From RH-AL1 sp050013235 (GTDB lineage: Bacteria > Pseudomonadota > Alphaproteobacteria > Rhizobiales > Beijerinckiaceae): a stretch of 64,000 nt of DNA. Under the pieces are notes generated by a model, which was given only the letters and a program-made list of their open reading frames with translations, made no database searches and was not told the DNA's origin. Below, in pieces: positions 8,144 through 16,481 of the stretch. The stretch covers positions 1 to 64,000 of the forward strand of contig JBEKFQ010000002.1 in assembly GCA_050013235.1 (NCBI GenBank), read 5' to 3'. The position numbers and the translations under genes are program-made. Each line of letters begins with the position of its first letter. Positions within the stretch are counted from its first letter, which is position 1.

Positions 8144-11100
8144 GCCGTGCCTCCGAGAATTTCGGCGATGGCGGCGTAATCGGAATTCCGGCGGCTTGTC
8201 CAGAGCCCACGCGCCGCCGCATCGCGGAAGCGTGTGGCGATCGCCCGCGCCGCGTCCGGGTTGGCAGACAGCAGGAAATCGCGGACGTCCGGAGTCCCGA
8301 GGGTTGCGGCGAAAACGAGATCGAAATGGCGCGATGTCACGGCATCGCTCAAAATCGCCAATCCAAAAAGGTTGTCGGCGGTTTCCGCGATCTCCGCCGC
8401 GCCGCGATGGCCATGACGCATTTGCCCCGCGATCCATTTGGGGTTGGAGGCCCGTCCGCGCACGGTTCGCGTGACGTCTTCCCCAAGCGTCCGCGCTTTT
8501 AATGCGCTCGTGTTGGAACTGTCGAGTTGATAGAGGGCGGGGCTGTTGCCGAGCGAAGCGGCGGCCGCGGAAAAGCCACCTACGGCTTCGACCGTCGCGG
8601 CGGCGTCGAGCAGGTCGAGATCCGCCATGTCTTGCGCGTGAACGAAAGCATTGGCGGCGGCGATCCGCGTGGCGAACGCCTCGCCCGTGGCCGTCGCCTC
8701 GGCGCCCGCGCCGCCATAGGCATGGGAACCGGCGGCGAGATAGGCCGCCCCCAAAGTATCTCGTGCAATCATCGGATTGGTCGCGATCTCATGCCCAAGG
8801 CCAATTCCGTAAAGCGAAGGGGCCGTCCCGAACAGGCGGTGGAGATCGCCGGGCGTTTTGCGCCGGGCGGCGGCGAGGGGGTTGATTTCATCCTCCTCGT
8901 CAAGCTCAGCGACGGCCCGCACGGCTTGATCGAACAAGGTGATTTGCGCGGGAAACACATCGCGGAAAAGGCCGGAGATCCGCAACGTGACATCGGCGCG
9001 GGGCCGCTCCAGGCTGGCAAAGGGGAGAATCTCGAAGCCGGTGACGCGCGCTGTCGCCGGATCCCAACGTGGACGCACGCCGAGATGCACGAGCGCTTGA
9101 GCGAAGTCCTCGCCGCCGGTGCGCATGGTGGCGCTGGCCCAGATATCCATGACGATGGCGCGCGGAAATTCCCCGTGATCTTGCGCATGGCGGTTCGCGA
9201 TCTCGTCCGCCGCGCGGCGGCCGATCTCATAAGCGGTTTGGGTCGGAACGGCACGCGGATCGCTCGAATAGAGATTGCGGCCGGTGGGCATGACATCGAG
9301 CCGGCCGCGCGAAGGGGCGCCAGCAGGCCCACCCGGCACGAAACGTCCATCGAGCGCCGCGAGAAGCCCCGCCATTTCACCCACGGCGCAGGCCTCGCGC
9401 GCGTCGAGATCACCGGGGGGCAGAGCCGCGCGAATCTCCGGGCCGGGGGAAACGCCGAATGTATGGAGCCCGTCGCGAATCCGCATCTCCTTGATGTCGC
9501 AAAGCCAGGCATCGAGACGGAAGAGCGCCGCTTCGGCGTTGGCGGAATCGATGCCGCATTCTTGCGCCAGGCCAGTTTCGCCGGCGCGCTCCAAAATCGT
9601 GCGGGCAATCAGCTTCGCGCGCTTGGGATCGAGGCTTTCGGCCTCGGCATATTCGTCGAAAAGCGCTTCAATCTCCCTCACGCCGCCATGGAGCCCCGCG
9701 TCCATCAAGGGCGGCGTCATATGGCCGATAGTCACCGCGGCATTGCGCCGTTTGGCCTGCGAGGCCTCTCCGGGGTTATTGACGATGAAGGGATAGATCA
9801 GGGGAACCGGCCCGAGCAGCACCTCTGGCGCGCAGCTTTCATCTAATGCGACTGCTTTGCCGGGCAACCATTCCAAAGTGCCGTGCGTCCCGCATTGGAT
9901 CACGGCATGGATTTGAACGTGATGGCGGAGCCAGAGATAAAAACCGATATAGGCATGGCATGGCGGCACCGCATGATCGTGATATTCTGCCTTGCGGCCG
10001 GCGCGCGATCCCCGGTTGGGCTGGAGCGCCACGATCAAATGGCCGGTTTGCACCAGCCGGAATCTTAAAGCGCCATCGGCGACGGCGGGGTCCGTTTCCG
10101 GCTCGCCCCATTGCCGCATGACCTCGCTGGTAAAGGCTTCGGGCAGAGCCGCGAGCAAGCGCCGATATTCGTCAAGAGCCAGCGACGCGCCGGTCCGCGA
10201 TGCGAGCGCCGCCATGAGTTCGCGGCCCTCTGGCAGCGCGCCGATCGTATAGCCCGCGTTCCCTAGCGCTTGGGCGATGGCCGTGACGCTCGCGGGGGTA
10301 TCGAGGCCGACAGCATAGCCCTCGCGGCCTCCGCGTAGCGGATAATCCGAGAGAATGCAGGCGATCCGCCGGTCTGCCGCGGGCGTCTTGCGTAAATGGA
10401 CCCAATTGGCCGCGAGCCGCGCCACGAATTCGACCCGCGACGGGAGCGGCTGGTGAATCAGACGCGTGAATTCCAGCGCGGCGCTGCGCGTGCTTTCGGC
10501 TTTGCAGGAAATCGCCGCCGTGACGAGGCGTCCATCCATTTCCGGCAAGACGACATTCATCGCGAGATCGGCGGCCCCGAGTCCGCGCGGATTGGCTCGC
10601 CATTGCGTCTCGGTACTTCCCGCCAGGATGACCTGCAGAACGGGAACGTTCGCGCCGTCGAGAACGCTCGATCCCGACTCGAGCCGGGCGGAAAAAGCAG
10701 TCGTATTTAAAACGATATCGGGTGCCGCCGCCGCGAAGGTTTCCGTGACGGCTTTGATGGCCCGCTCGTCCTTGAGGCTTGTGACGTAAAGCGCGATGAT
10801 ACCGAGCCCGCGCGCGGCCAGCGCATCGGCCAGGGCTATAATGGGTGCGAAATCGGCGGAGAGCAGCAGGGAGCGGTAGAAAACGATTGCGGCAAGGCCT
10901 GTGCCGCTAGACGGCGCGCGGCAGGCCGCTTCGAAACGGCCGGCGGCGGCGAGCGGTTCGGGCTCGCGCCATGGGCAAGGGTTTCCAAGCCTCGTGCCGA
11001 TCCAGCCGAGGAGCGAGGCCGCATTGTTGCGGCCGCCTTCTTGAAAAAAAGCCCAGAGCCGCCGGAGATCGGTCGCCGGAAGCGTCGAGGCTGCGTCCAG

Positions 11101-11466
11101 CCGCTCGTCCGCGCGGTGATCGCCCGGCAAAATTGCGAGATCGAACCCTTTTTCGCGCGCGAGCCGGGCGAGTTCGTCGATGCCATAGCGCCAATAATCG
11201 AGGCCGCCAAGCAAACGTACGAGAACAAACCGTGCCTTGGCCGCGACGCCGTCGAGATAAAGATCGACGGAATAGGGATGACGCAGTTGCGAGAGGCAGG
11301 CCAATCGCAGGCTAAACAGGCTCGAAGCTTCGTCCGCGCAACCCGCGACAATGCCGAGATCGCTGTCCGAGAAGGACAGGAACACGATGTCTCCCGGCGT
11401 CTGACCAAGGTCCACCGCGGCTTCGGCTTCGTCATTGCTGCGCGCTTGCGTTCGGAGCAGATGCAT
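8140..11466 (-). CDS. cobN: Aerobic cobaltochelatase subunit CobN
   Basis: CobN is the large tetrapyrrole-binding subunit of the ATP-dependent CobN-CobS-CobT cobalt chelatase, acting on hydrogenobyrinic acid a,c-diamide. At 1108 residues it is on the short side for CobN. The CobN/ChlH family is clear from QCGTHGTLEWLPGK, YPFIVNNPGEASQAKRR, the histidine motif LGVRPRWDPATARVTGFE and the C-terminal SNTSALKARTLGEDVTRTVR and NPKWIAGQMRHGHRGA. The start overlaps the cobW stop by one base (TGATG). cobS and cobT are not in this window. Confidence 0.96.
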   Translation of the reverse strand: MHLLRTQARSNDEAEAAVDLGQTPGDIVFLSFSDSDLGIVAGCADEASSLFSLRLACLSQLRHPYSVDLYLDGVAAKARFVLVRLLGGLDYWRYGIDELARLAREKGFDLAILPGDHRADERLDAASTLPATDLRRLWAFFQEGGRNNAASLLGWIGTRLGNPCPWREPEPLAAAGRFEAACRAPSSGTGLAAIVFYRSLLLSADFAPIIALADALAARGLGIIALYVTSLKDERAIKAVTETFAAAAPDIVLNTTAFSARLESGSSVLDGANVPVLQVILAGSTETQWRANPRGLGAADLAMNVVLPEMDGRLVTAAISCKAESTRSAALEFTRLIHQPLPSRVEFVARLAANWVHLRKTPAADRRIACILSDYPLRGGREGYAVGLDTPASVTAIAQALGNAGYTIGALPEGRELMAALASRTGASLALDEYRRLLAALPEAFTSEVMRQWGEPETDPAVADGALRFRLVQTGHLIVALQPNRGSRAGRKAEYHDHAVPPCHAYIGFYLWLRHHVQIHAVIQCGTHGTLEWLPGKAVALDESCAPEVLLGPVPLIYPFIVNNPGEASQAKRRNAAVTIGHMTPPLMDAGLHGGVREIEALFDEYAEAESLDPKRAKLIARTILERAGETGLAQECGIDSANAEAALFRLDAWLCDIKEMRIRDGLHTFGVSPGPEIRAALPPGDLDAREACAVGEMAGLLAALDGRFVPGGPAGAPSRGRLDVMPTGRNLYSSDPRAVPTQTAYEIGRRAADEIANRHAQDHGEFPRAIVMDIWASATMRTGGEDFAQALVHLGVRPRWDPATARVTGFEILPFASLERPRADVTLRISGLFRDVFPAQITLFDQAVRAVAELDEEDEINPLAAARRKTPGDLHRLFGTAPSLYGIGLGHEIATNPMIARDTLGAAYLAAGSHAYGGAGAEATATGEAFATRIAAANAFVHAQDMADLDLLDAAATVEAVGGFSAAAASLGNSPALYQLDSSNTSALKARTLGEDVTRTVRGRASNPKWIAGQMRHGHRGAAEIAETADNLFGLAILSDAVTSRHFDLVFAATLGTPDVRDFLLSANPDAARAIATRFRDAAARGLWTSRRNSDYAAIAEILGGTA

Positions 11467-12515
11467 CAGCTTGCAAGAGCCTCACGGATGGCGGTTTGAT
11501 CGAGGCCTTTTTCCCCGATCACGACGAGCCGCCCATGGCGCGTTTCGCCTTGGCCCCAAAGACGGTCGAAGCTCTTCTCGAAGCGCGTGCCGACGCCTTG
11601 CACCAAGAGCCGCATCGGCTTGCCCTCGACGGCCACGAACCCCTTGATCCGCAGCACGTCGTGGTCTTCCGCGAGCCTGGCGAGCTTGCGCAGGAAACTC
11701 TCGGGCTCCGCAATGATGGTCACCGGCACAACGAAGGAATCGAAATCGTCATGATCGTGATCTGGCTCGGAATCATGATGGGAGGGGCGGTTTGCCAGAT
11801 CGTCCTCCGCCTTCGCATCGAGCCCCAGCAGCAGCGCCGCATCGAGTTTCCCGTCGCGGGCCGCGATGATTTTGACGGCGCGGGGAACGATGCCGGCGAT
11901 ATCGCCCTCGACTCGCGCGCGGGTTTCCGCGTCGATCAGATCCGTTTTATTGAGAACGATGAGATCGGCGCACAATAATTGATCCTCGTAGACTTCTTCC
12001 AGCGGATTGTCGTGATCCACATTGGGGTCGGCCGCGCGTTGGGCCGCCAATTTTACGGGATCGTCCGCGAAGCGCCCGGCCGCGACGGCGGCGCTGTCGA
12101 CCACCGCGATCACGCCATCGACTGTGAGACGGCGGCGCACCGGCGGCCAATCGAAGGCTTTCATGAGCGGTTTCGGCAAGGCGAGGCCTGACGTCTCGAT
12201 AATAATATGTTCGGGCGGCGGATCGAGCGCCAGAAGCTTTTCGATGGCGGGGATGAAATCATCCGCGACGGTGCAGCAGATGCAGCCATTGGCCAGTTCG
12301 ATGATCGCATCCTCGCGGCAGGTCTCGATCCCGCACCCACGAAGAATATCGCCATCGACGCCAATATCGCCGAATTCGTTGATGATTAACGCCAGCCGCC
12401 GTCCTTTTGCCGTGTCCAAGACATTGCGGATCAATGTCGTCTTGCCGGCGCCGAGAAAGCCGGTGACGATCGTGACCGGGACTTTGCGGAGCGTGGAGGA
12501 GGGGCCTGCGTTCAT
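11466..12515 (-). CDS. cobW: CobW family GTP-binding metal chaperone
   Basis: CobW belongs to the G3E GTPases and is thought to deliver cobalt to the aerobic chelatase. In the 349-residue protein the P-loop is GFLGAGKTT at residues 19-27. The metal-binding CxCC motif is CICC at 78-81. The guanine-specificity motif NKTDL is present. A histidine/aspartate-rich loop, HHDSEPDHDHDD, follows in the second half and is typical of metal-handling members. It is the first gene after the cobalamin riboswitch and is directly coupled to cobN, which supports a cobalt role over a zinc one. ATG at 12515 follows AGAGGTG. Confidence 0.94.
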   Translation of the reverse strand: MNAGPSSTLRKVPVTIVTGFLGAGKTTLIRNVLDTAKGRRLALIINEFGDIGVDGDILRGCGIETCREDAIIELANGCICCTVADDFIPAIEKLLALDPPPEHIIIETSGLALPKPLMKAFDWPPVRRRLTVDGVIAVVDSAAVAAGRFADDPVKLAAQRAADPNVDHDNPLEEVYEDQLLCADLIVLNKTDLIDAETRARVEGDIAGIVPRAVKIIAARDGKLDAALLLGLDAKAEDDLANRPSHHDSEPDHDHDDFDSFVVPVTIIAEPESFLRKLARLAEDHDVLRIKGFVAVEGKPMRLLVQGVGTRFEKSFDRLWGQGETRHGRLVVIGEKGLDQTAIREALAS

Positions 12516-12655
12516 GGTTCACACCTCTAAGTCATAAGCCAAGACAAAAGGTCAAGGCGGCGCGCGGATGCGCGAGAGGGGTGCGAGGACGCCAGAGCAC
12601 CGGCGCGAGCCGGCATCGTATCGGCCACGGACACCCCGCCCGGCTGATCTCGATT

Positions 12656-12832
12656 CGCGGCGGCAGGTCTCCTGGCTCGTGGGTTGAATGAGCGCGCCGC
12701 CTTCCCAGGTTTCCCCAGTGGCCCTATGGCACGCATACCCACTGACAGTTGCGGGGGCAGCCGTGGCTTAGGCACCGGAGCGCCGCACCACATTCCCTTT
12801 TCACCCTCAGATTGAGGGACCGTCGCGAATGG
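12656..12832 (-). promoter_or_regulatory. Cobalamin (AdoCbl) riboswitch upstream of cobW
   Basis: On the minus strand the conserved core appears in order: GGGAATGTGGTGCGGCGCTC, GCCACGGCTGCCCCCGCAACTG, the B12-box neighbourhood GGGCCACTGGG, GGGAAGGCGGCGCG, and the closing GAGCCAGGAGACCTGCCG. A peripheral hairpin CCCTCAATCTGAGGG lies at the 5' side (12808-12822). When bound by adenosylcobalamin this class usually lowers expression of the downstream operon. Here that would be cobW-cobN-cobG-cobJ. About 140 bases separate it from the cobW start. No T-tract terminator is visible there, so control of translation initiation is the likelier mode. Confidence 0.96.
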
Positions 12833-12989
12833 CTAGACTAGGCCAGGATGCGGCCGTGTCAATGGCGGCTGTCCGAGGTGCTCCGCTGGAGCTTCCAGCC
12901 GCTGGTCGTCCTTCGTCCGTTCCCCCCCTTTACCTCCAGGGGCGAGTTATGTCATTTGAATTTCACAAAATTGATAGATTGTGGGATTC

Positions 12990-13640
12990 ATGAGCGTTTC
13001 ACTGGCAAAATACCTGGATGAGGGCGTGGACGTGGCGGTGGCATCGGTCATCTCCGCCGGCCGCTCGGCCTCCGCCCGGCATTGGGTCCCCGCGACGTCG
13101 GGTAACTTCTCCGTCCGGACCGGCCGGGGCGATATTGCGATCACCCGGAGCGGCGTGGATAAAGGCGCGCTCTTGCCGGGCGATATTTTGATCCAACCCC
13201 TCGATCGGCCGTTGCTGCCGGGATCGTCCGCCGAGGCGTCGCTGCATGTCCGGCTTTATCAGGACAACCCGGAAATCGGCGCGATTTTCCATGTTCACAG
13301 CCTTTATGCGACGGTGATCGCAAGAGCCCATGCCGGCGACGGCGTGGTGTATCTCGCGGGTTGGGAGTTACAAAAGGCGCTGCCGGGCGTGACCTCCCAC
13401 GAGGCGATTGTGGAAGTGCCGGTTTTCGACAACGACCAAGATACCGCCGCGCTCGCGATTCTCGTGGCTGGGCGTCTGGCCGCGCCCGCCGCGCCCGGAC
13501 ATATTCGCGCGCCCGGTTATCTCCTGGCTGGCCATGGGCTTTATGCCTGGGGACGCAGCGACAAGGAGGCCGCGCGCCATCTCGAAGCGCTCGAAGTGCT
13601 TTTCCAACAAACTATTGTCGCGAGAACGTACCAGCCATGA
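12990..13640 (+). CDS. mtnB: Methylthioribulose-1-phosphate dehydratase
   Basis: MtnB dehydrates 5-methylthioribulose-1-phosphate in the methionine salvage pathway, which recycles the methylthioadenosine left from polyamine synthesis. The 216-residue class II aldolase-like protein has ATSGNFSVR, SSAEASLHVRLY, the zinc histidines HVHS at 101-103, and a third histidine in LLAGHGLYAWG. I chose ATG at 12990; an in-frame GTG at 12981 would add three residues. Its TGA overlaps the mtnD start as ATGA, so mtnB-mtnD-mtnC form an operon, divergent from the cobW riboswitch leader. Confidence 0.93.
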   Translation: MSVSLAKYLDEGVDVAVASVISAGRSASARHWVPATSGNFSVRTGRGDIAITRSGVDKGALLPGDILIQPLDRPLLPGSSAEASLHVRLYQDNPEIGAIFHVHSLYATVIARAHAGDGVVYLAGWELQKALPGVTSHEAIVEVPVFDNDQDTAALAILVAGRLAAPAAPGHIRAPGYLLAGHGLYAWGRSDKEAARHLEALEVLFQQTIVARTYQP

Positions 13641-14185
13641 CCCAGCTCATCGTCTATTCCGCGGCCAATCCCGCGGACATCCTCCTCGACACCCAGGATT
13701 TCGACACGATTGCGCGGGAAGTCGCGGCCTCCGGCGCGCGGATCGAACGCTGGACGGCGGCGCAGCCACTGACGCCCGAAGCCACGTCCGAGGAAATTCT
13801 CGCCGCCTATAAGCCGGAGATCGACCGGCTCAAGACCGGGCGCGGATATGCCACTGCCGATGTCATCCACATCCGCCCCGGCAACCCGAACTGGCCGCAA
13901 TTGCGCGAAAAGTTCCTCTCCGAACATGTTCACGACGAGGACGAGGTCCGGTTTTTCGTCGCGGGCAGCGGCGCCTTCTACCTTCATATCGACGACAAGG
14001 TTTATCAGGTCGTCGGCACGGCCGGCGATCTTCTCTCGGTGCCGAAGGGCACCAAACATTGGTTCGATGGCGGCCCGCAGGCCAATTTCACGGTAATCCG
14101 GCTTTTTACCGATGAGACGGGATGGGTGGCTCACTTTACCGGCGACGCGATTTCCGGCACGGTCCCGAAATACGAAGCGGCTTGA
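13637..14185 (+). CDS. mtnD: Acireductone dioxygenase
   Basis: MtnD oxidises 1,2-dihydroxy-3-keto-5-methylthiopentene. With iron it gives the methionine precursor 4-methylthio-2-oxobutanoate and formate. The 182-residue cupin has the complete metal set H97, H99, E103 (in SEHVHDEDEVRFF) and H141 (in KGTKHWFD). The start at 13637 is fixed by the ATGA overlap with mtnB. mtnC follows after 15 bases. Confidence 0.95.
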   Translation: MTQLIVYSAANPADILLDTQDFDTIAREVAASGARIERWTAAQPLTPEATSEEILAAYKPEIDRLKTGRGYATADVIHIRPGNPNWPQLREKFLSEHVHDEDEVRFFVAGSGAFYLHIDDKVYQVVGTAGDLLSVPKGTKHWFDGGPQANFTVIRLFTDETGWVAHFTGDAISGTVPKYEAA

Positions 14186-14200
14186 CGCTGGATCGCGCGG

Positions 14201-14905
14201 ATGCCCAACACGCAACGCTTCACGGCCAATGCCGTGCTTCTCGATATCGAAGGTACGATAAGTCCCGTGGCCTTCGTCCGGGACGTGCTTTTTGCCTATT
14301 CGCGCGATCATCTCGTGGCCTTTGCCGCTGAGCATCGCGGCACGCCGGCCGTGGCGGCGATTTTGAGCGAAGCCGCCGCGCTCGCGAACGGCGGGGATCC
14401 CGTCGCCGCCTTAATGGGCTGGCAGGACCGCGACGAGAAAATTCCGCCGCTCAAGAAACTCCAAGGTCTGATTTGGGAGAGCGGATACCGATCTGGGGCT
14501 TATCGCGGCTACCTCTTTCCCGATGCGCTGGCCGCGCTGACGCGCTGGAAGGCCGCGGGTCTGCCGCTTTATATCTATTCGTCGGGCTCGGTGCAGGCGC
14601 AAAACCTATTCTTTGGGTATAACGAGGCCGGCGATATTAGGCCGTTATTTTCCGGGTATTACGACACGGAGGTTGGCGCCAAAACCGATCCGGCCGCCTA
14701 TTCGCGGATTGCCGGCGAGATTGGTATGTTACCACACCATATTCTTTTCCTGTCCGACAATCCCCGTGAGTTGGAAGCCGCGCATTCGGCTGGTTTGCAA
14801 GTTGCGCAGGTCATTAAGGACGGCACGCGCCGGGATGACCGTTACCCCGGCATTACCAATTTTTCCGGCGTTGATATCGCGGCGCTTCCTATTGACCCGG
14901 ATTAG
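14201..14905 (+). CDS. mtnC: Acireductone synthase (enolase-phosphatase E1)
   Basis: MtnC enolises and dephosphorylates diketo-methylthiopentyl phosphate, supplying the substrate of MtnD. The 234-residue HAD-superfamily protein begins with the nucleophile motif LLDIEGTISPV (D15, E17). It has the IYSSGSVQAQ motif and ends with the acidic motif ILFLSDNPRELEAA. Its TAG stop (14903-14905) is also the first three bases of a dispersed palindromic element. The pathway's mtnA and mtnK/mtnP genes are not in the window. Confidence 0.94.
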   Translation: MPNTQRFTANAVLLDIEGTISPVAFVRDVLFAYSRDHLVAFAAEHRGTPAVAAILSEAAALANGGDPVAALMGWQDRDEKIPPLKKLQGLIWESGYRSGAYRGYLFPDALAALTRWKAAGLPLYIYSSGSVQAQNLFFGYNEAGDIRPLFSGYYDTEVGAKTDPAAYSRIAGEIGMLPHHILFLSDNPRELEAAHSAGLQVAQVIKDGTRRDDRYPGITNFSGVDIAALPIDPD

Positions 14906-15018
14906 AGCATTTCCCACGAAAGTTGCAGGCTTTTGTGAAGGAGGACATGCCCTAATTTCTTATAAAGCGGCCGGTTTCTTATCCCTTGGGTGATTCCGCC
15001 CAAGGGCTAAGCGCTCTA
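14903..15018 (+). repeat. Copy B of the TAGAGC-type palindromic element, between convergent mtnC and antiporter genes
   Basis: The full-length copy starts TAGAGCATTTCCCACGAAAG, continues GACATGCCCTAATTTCTTA, and carries the hairpin CTTATCCCTTGGG / CCCAAGGGCTAAG before ending GCGCTCTA. The left end supplies the TAG stop of mtnC. The right end, read on the minus strand, supplies the TAG stop of the antiporter gene. The hairpin could act as a bidirectional terminator. Confidence 0.75.
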
Positions 15019-16347
15019 AAGCGCTGGTGCGTCAGCGAAACTGGTTTGGATCGTCCTGGATATTTCGTGCGCCTCCACCAAATCGTCCGCCGGGGAGTTG
15101 GCCAGCAACGGAGTGCCTCGCAAGGACCAGTTGAAGATCGGCATTGCCGCTGCTGTCGTCAGAATTGCGATGATCATGAGCATTGTGAAAACGTCTCCGT
15201 TGATCAGGCCGTGGGCGACGCCGATGTTCGCGAAGATCAGAAGGATCAGGCCACGGGCGTTGAACAGGCCGCCGATGGCTGAGGATTCGCGCCAGCCGAA
15301 GCCGTTGGCGCGCATGGCCGCCGTGCGGAAGACATATTTCGTGAGGAACGAGGCAAAAAGGATCACCACGAACGGGAGAAACAAGCTTGTTGAAAAGACC
15401 GCCGCGAGGTTGGTATTCAACCCGGAATTGGCGAAAAACATCGGCAGAAAAAACACCACGATGAATTGGTACATGTGGGCGCGAATATCGCGCAGAAGAA
15501 TAGTCTTACGCGGCATGCAGACGCCGAGCGCGAAGCCGCCAAATACCGAATAGATGCCGATACGGTCGGTCAGCCAGATCGCCGCCAGCAGCAGGACCAG
15601 CACCAGGGCGAATTCCTCCTGATTGAGAGCGCCGCACCCTTCGGCCTTACGGGTGGCGAAACTCAGGAGCGGACGCAGGACGAAGAAGCACGTCGCAAAA
15701 AATCCGATGGCGCCGATAATCGGCAGAAGGCCGCTCGCAAGGGATTCGGACTTGGCGATTGCGATAATCAAAGCAAGTAAACACCATGCCAGCCCGTCGT
15801 CGATGCTGGCCGCCAACATCGGGAGAACGCCGATCGGCGCGGCGGCGAGGCCGTTTTCTTCCAAGATGCGCGCGAGCATCGGGAAGGCCGTAATCGACAG
15901 CGCCGAGCCCATATAGAATGCGAATTCCCAGACGCCGATCAGGCGCGAACCCGTTGCAAGCTGATTGAAAAACACCGCGCCGCAGATGCCGCCGATGATC
16001 ATCGAAGGAATAATGCCGGTGAGAGACAGCGCTGTGGCGCGTTGCAGGGATTTTCTGTTGAACAAACCCATGTCCAGTTCGCAACCCACGAGGAACATGT
16101 AGCCGGCGAGACCGATCTGGCTGAGCATGAAGATGGCGTTTCTCGCGTCGGGACTGAAGGTCGCCGCGGACCAGTCCGGTGCGATCCCTCCGAGGAGAGA
16201 AGGCCCCAGGAGGACGCCGGCGACCATCTCGCCGACAACTTTAGGCTGCCCGATAAATTGGATCAGCCGGCCGCACGTGTGGGCGGCCGTCAGAACCACG
16301 CCAAAGGCGAATACGATTTGGAGGAACTGCTCGAGTTGATGATTCAT
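15016..16347 (-). CDS. Cation:proton antiporter (CPA2 family)
   Basis: This 443-residue inner-membrane protein has about 12 hydrophobic segments. It shows CPA2 exchanger features: the N-terminal QPKVVGEMVAGVLLGPSLLGG, MFLVGCELDM, and FYMGSALSITAFPMLARILEE around residue 145-165, then MLAASIDDGLAWCLLA with the paired aspartates used for ion exchange. The C-terminal GLFNARGLILLIFANIGV is also typical. No TrkA-N/RCK domain follows, unlike Kef-type channels. It is probably a Na+/H+ or K+/H+ antiporter. It lies downstream of two flavin enzymes and an aminotransferase on the same strand, about 130 bp after the monooxygenase, and may be co-transcribed with them. Confidence 0.85.
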   Translation of the reverse strand: MNHQLEQFLQIVFAFGVVLTAAHTCGRLIQFIGQPKVVGEMVAGVLLGPSLLGGIAPDWSAATFSPDARNAIFMLSQIGLAGYMFLVGCELDMGLFNRKSLQRATALSLTGIIPSMIIGGICGAVFFNQLATGSRLIGVWEFAFYMGSALSITAFPMLARILEENGLAAAPIGVLPMLAASIDDGLAWCLLALIIAIAKSESLASGLLPIIGAIGFFATCFFVLRPLLSFATRKAEGCGALNQEEFALVLVLLLAAIWLTDRIGIYSVFGGFALGVCMPRKTILLRDIRAHMYQFIVVFFLPMFFANSGLNTNLAAVFSTSLFLPFVVILFASFLTKYVFRTAAMRANGFGWRESSAIGGLFNARGLILLIFANIGVAHGLINGDVFTMLMIIAILTTAAAMPIFNWSLRGTPLLANSPADDLVEAHEISRTIQTSFADAPAL

Positions 16348-16481
16348 TTCGTATCACCTTGTCACTTAACAAATGCGCGGCTCACGCAAAAGAGCTCGTG
16401 GCGCCGCATGCATTATTGGTGCATATTTGGACAGACCGATATTGGTTTATGATCTGACTTTTCGGGTTGTGGCTTGAACGT

